A stretch of DNA of 64,000 nt from positions 1,031,541 through 1,095,540 of the forward strand of contig JANPWX010000062.1 of assembly GCA_024734555.1 (NCBI GenBank). The letters are read 5' to 3'. Below, one piece after another: positions 61,263 to 64,000 of this stretch (positions are counted from its first letter, which is position 1; the number at the start of each line of letters is the position of its first letter). The notes under the pieces were generated by a model. That model ran no database searches and was not told the origin of the DNA. It saw only the letters and a program-made list of their open reading frames with translations. Source of the stretch: Trochalopteron elliotii. Lineage: Eukaryota > Chordata > Aves > Passeriformes > Leiothrichidae. Made by a program: the position numbers and the translations under genes.

Positions 61263-63088
61263 AATTATAGTCAATTTTATTAGCATGCATCTTGTGAACA
61301 GCCATAAAGAAGTTAATTGACATACATTGATTAATATTATTTTTTTAAATCCCATATAATTATCCAAAAAGAGTCAAATCATTCAAGGAAATTAATATGT
61401 TTAAAAACATGATTACTCTCACATTGTTAGCAATGATAGCATAAGATATTTATAATCACCAAAATATTGTAAAATATCTTAGGCGAGTTTGTTCTGATTG
61501 ACAAACTTGTGCACAGAATTATTCAGTCTTGTTCATGCATCTTACCAGATTTTTGAATGCAGGGGCAAATATTTAATAGGATTAAGTCTAACTATTACAA
61601 ATCATCCCATTAATATTTCCAGCTTTTTATCATTTGTATTTGCAAATTATGTACAGCATTTTTGTCTATCAAAATCCCCATAACCAATAAGGTGCAATAA
61701 TATTTCTGCTCAAAATCATTATCTTTTTTTTTTTTTTTGTATAATATTTGTGTGCAGTGTGGTTTAGAAGAGAAAAAGCAGGCAGAGAAATTCCATTACA
61801 GAAGCAACCCCTGAAAAAGGAAGACTGATGATTCCAACTATCCCAGTCTGTTAAGAATAACGTTAAAATGTGTAGTCTTTTGTTTAGAAATTTAGTATAG
61901 GAAATAGTATAAAATAGATTCAGGACATATTTCTTCTAGAAATTGCTATTTAATACTATTACTCTGAACAACTGAAAGAATTTGTGCAATGCTTTGCTAA
62001 CCTCAGAGAAAATCAATATATTTCATATTTTGAGAAAAATTAAGCAGAGACACAATTTTAACTTCATATTCTAATTACACATCATTTCTTTCACTACGCA
62101 TGTTAGATTTGCCTAAATTACTGATGCACTTTTCTAAAGGGTGTTACCTCTTGTAGGTCTCAGAATATCAGGTAATCCTGATTATTGAAGTGGAGGGAAT
62201 TTTAAGGAGTCCACAGATAGCAACTTCAGTCCTTTTTTCTCTGAAATCAATTTATGACTGTCATCTCATTTGCAACTTAGGTGTCAGAAGTGATGTGCTT
62301 TGCTCTGTAGTTTTCTAAACCTTGCTACTCACAAGATGATACTCTTATATCATAAGCTGTTTTAATGTATAATTCAAGAAAGTATGTGGTTGGCAAAAGT
62401 TCTTATCCTGGATTTTTAGTGTCTTCTTTCCTATATTTACACTCTTAGTGACAGTTCAGTACCTACTTGCTTTGAATTTTGAAGTCATGAGGTTAAAGTC
62501 TTAAGTTGACATTTCCAAAGTCAGATGTTCTAGGATTACATTTAAATGTTTTTCTTTAAAGTGATGCTTTTTACCTCCTGAACCAAAACTGAAAACACAA
62601 ATTGAGCTTAGAGAAGCCCCTGAAAGTTTCTCTAAATAATAAAACCTTCTATTACACTATGCAGGAAGAAGTACCATATTCTTTGTTATGAAAGCACAAA
62701 CATCGTTTTGGTTTTACATCTGTATGGTTTTGAAAGAGCTGGTAGATTCAGAATTATGGCTGTATTGAGGTTTTTCTGTACTATTTCCCACCTGAAATGT
62801 TTCATATAACATAAAACATGTTTTCTGACTATGCGCATCACAGAAGATAAGGAGAAAGAATTTTTTGAAATCATACAAGAATGTGATATTATTTAGAATC
62901 CTACTATAATCTCAGTAATAACTTTACTGCATGAGATTCTCAGTAAACATGAAGTCTCCTGTTGTGTGTTCTTATCTGCTCACTCAAAACTTATTAGCAT
63001 TTTCCACTATTACTTACAGAGAAAGGATCTATTTTCATCCTTTCTTGGGCTTGAAATCATGAGCAGATTTAAAATTCAAGTAGGTCTG
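61263..63088. other. AT-rich non-coding stretch
   Basis: No gene or transposon is recognised. A 15-T run lies at 61,724-61,738. Open frames are 62 codons or shorter. Confidence 0.6.
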
Positions 63089-63365
63089 ACAGAATCATAG
63101 AATATCCTGGGTTGGAGGGGATCCACAAGATCACTGAGTCCAACTCCTGTCCCTGTATAGTACCATCCTCACACCATGTGACCAAGAGCATTTTCCAAAT
63201 TTTTCTTGAACTCTATCAGGTTTGGTGCTGTGACCACTTCCCTGGGGAGCCTGTTCCAGTGCCTTAACATCTTCTGGTGAAGCATCTTTTTCTAATATCC
63301 AACCCAAACCTCCCCTGTCACAACTTTAGGCATTCCCTTGGGTCCTGTCACTGATTACCACAAGT
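63089..63365 (-). mobile_element. CR1 LINE 3'-end fragment
   Basis: The plus strand starts AGAATCATAGAATATCCTGG and GTTGGAGGGGATCCACAAG, the reversed 3' end of a CR1. It continues through GGGGAGCCTGTTCCAGTGCC and CTTGGGTCCTGTCACTGAT. About 275 bp remain, 5'-truncated. Compared with the 35-kb copy it keeps the 3' untranslated region but has no pol sequence. Confidence 0.9.
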
Positions 63366-64000
63366 CCTGCACATGCAATCTACTAATATCATGTATATTG
63401 GTTATATGATTAGACTGAGTAATGTAGATAGAATACTTCTCCAGTCTGTATTTCAGAAAAAATAAAGAAAATTTGGACAGTGTACAGGAAACAAATTAAC
63501 ATGAGAATGGGAAAGGGGATGATTTCTAGATATTAGAAGTGTAGATCACAAAAAATCTAGACACTAATATTTTTCCCTTATGGTAAAATGAAGTCCTGAT
63601 TATACTAAGGTGAGAAAAACATTCCAAGACATTACAGAATTACCAATTGATTAATGAGAGAAAATACTTGGTAATCTTTACAATGTCTTGGAAGTACCTA
63701 GGGAGATTTTTTTAATTCTTTCATTAGTAGATTCCACCCACAGGTCTTTGCTTTCTGCCTTCTCATCCATCCACTCATCATCTGGTCTTTTGCTGAGAGT
63801 CAGAAACTAATTTATTCTAGGAAACGATGCTTTGAAATTTAAGGATCTTTGACAGTTTAGGGCTTTTGTTACTAAATAACCTTATTCTTTTTTATCTCAA
63901 CTGCACAGTACCAGAGCAGGCACCTAAAGGACTAGGAAGTCCATGGCAATGAGTATAGAGACTTCTCACTGATTGAATTGCATCTGTCTTTTAAAAGGAC
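63366..64000. other. AT-rich non-coding end of window
   Basis: Nothing recognisable is seen in the last 635 bases. Confidence 0.6.

Noticed and set aside
1..64000. A bacterial or phage system, CRISPR array or operon
   Set aside because: Composition, lack of long genes, CR1/SINE/LTR content and microsatellites all indicate vertebrate (bird) nuclear DNA. No regularly spaced direct repeats were seen.

Overview
The window looks like nuclear DNA from a bird, most likely a songbird (passerine). It is AT-rich non-coding sequence with short introns' or gene-desert character. It carries antisense CR1 LINE remnants, a tRNA-Ile-headed SINE with a CR1-type tail (the TguSINE1 type known from songbirds), and several LTRs that resemble avian endogenous retrovirus families. 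Family names come from memory of consensus sequences, not from a search. I found no protein-coding gene, no rRNA or functional tRNA gene, no CRISPR array and no bacterial-type operon. Most open frames are short and look like chance frames; the longer ones sit in GC-rich repeats or low-complexity DNA.

Layout: 1-3,994 is AT-rich with no recognised element. 4,000-4,549 is a solo LTR on the minus strand with a perfect 5-bp target duplication. 4,555-10,190 is AT-rich with a 26-bp tandem repeat and a poly-A tract. About 10,190-15,280 is a GC-rich pile-up of mobile elements. It contains a solo LTR (10,615-11,282, 5-bp duplication), unresolved satellite-like and LTR-like sequence, and an ERVL-type LTR (from 13,798) that is itself split by an ERVK-type solo LTR (14,176-14,865, 6-bp duplication). 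15,280-24,130 is AT-rich with one LTR scrap at 20,988. A second copy of the 13.8-kb LTR family lies in the opposite direction at 24,132-25,059. It is followed by two 124-bp inverted repeats that match perfectly (25,246-25,375 and 26,500-26,623).

From 26.6 to 60 kb the window is mostly featureless AT-rich DNA. It holds a (CAA)23 microsatellite, a CR1 fragment with reverse-transcriptase coding remains (34,973-35,720), the SINE (41,781-41,914), a CR1 tail (45,930-46,014) and two unassigned GC-rich patches (56.5-56.85 and 57.67-58.13 kb). At 60,004-61,262 a CR1 is interrupted by an ERVK-type solo LTR with a 6-bp duplication. A last CR1 fragment lies at 63,089-63,365.

No genes act together here. 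What can be read is an insertion history, including two clear nestings, plus one unexplained long inverted repeat. I see no evidence of a new biological system.
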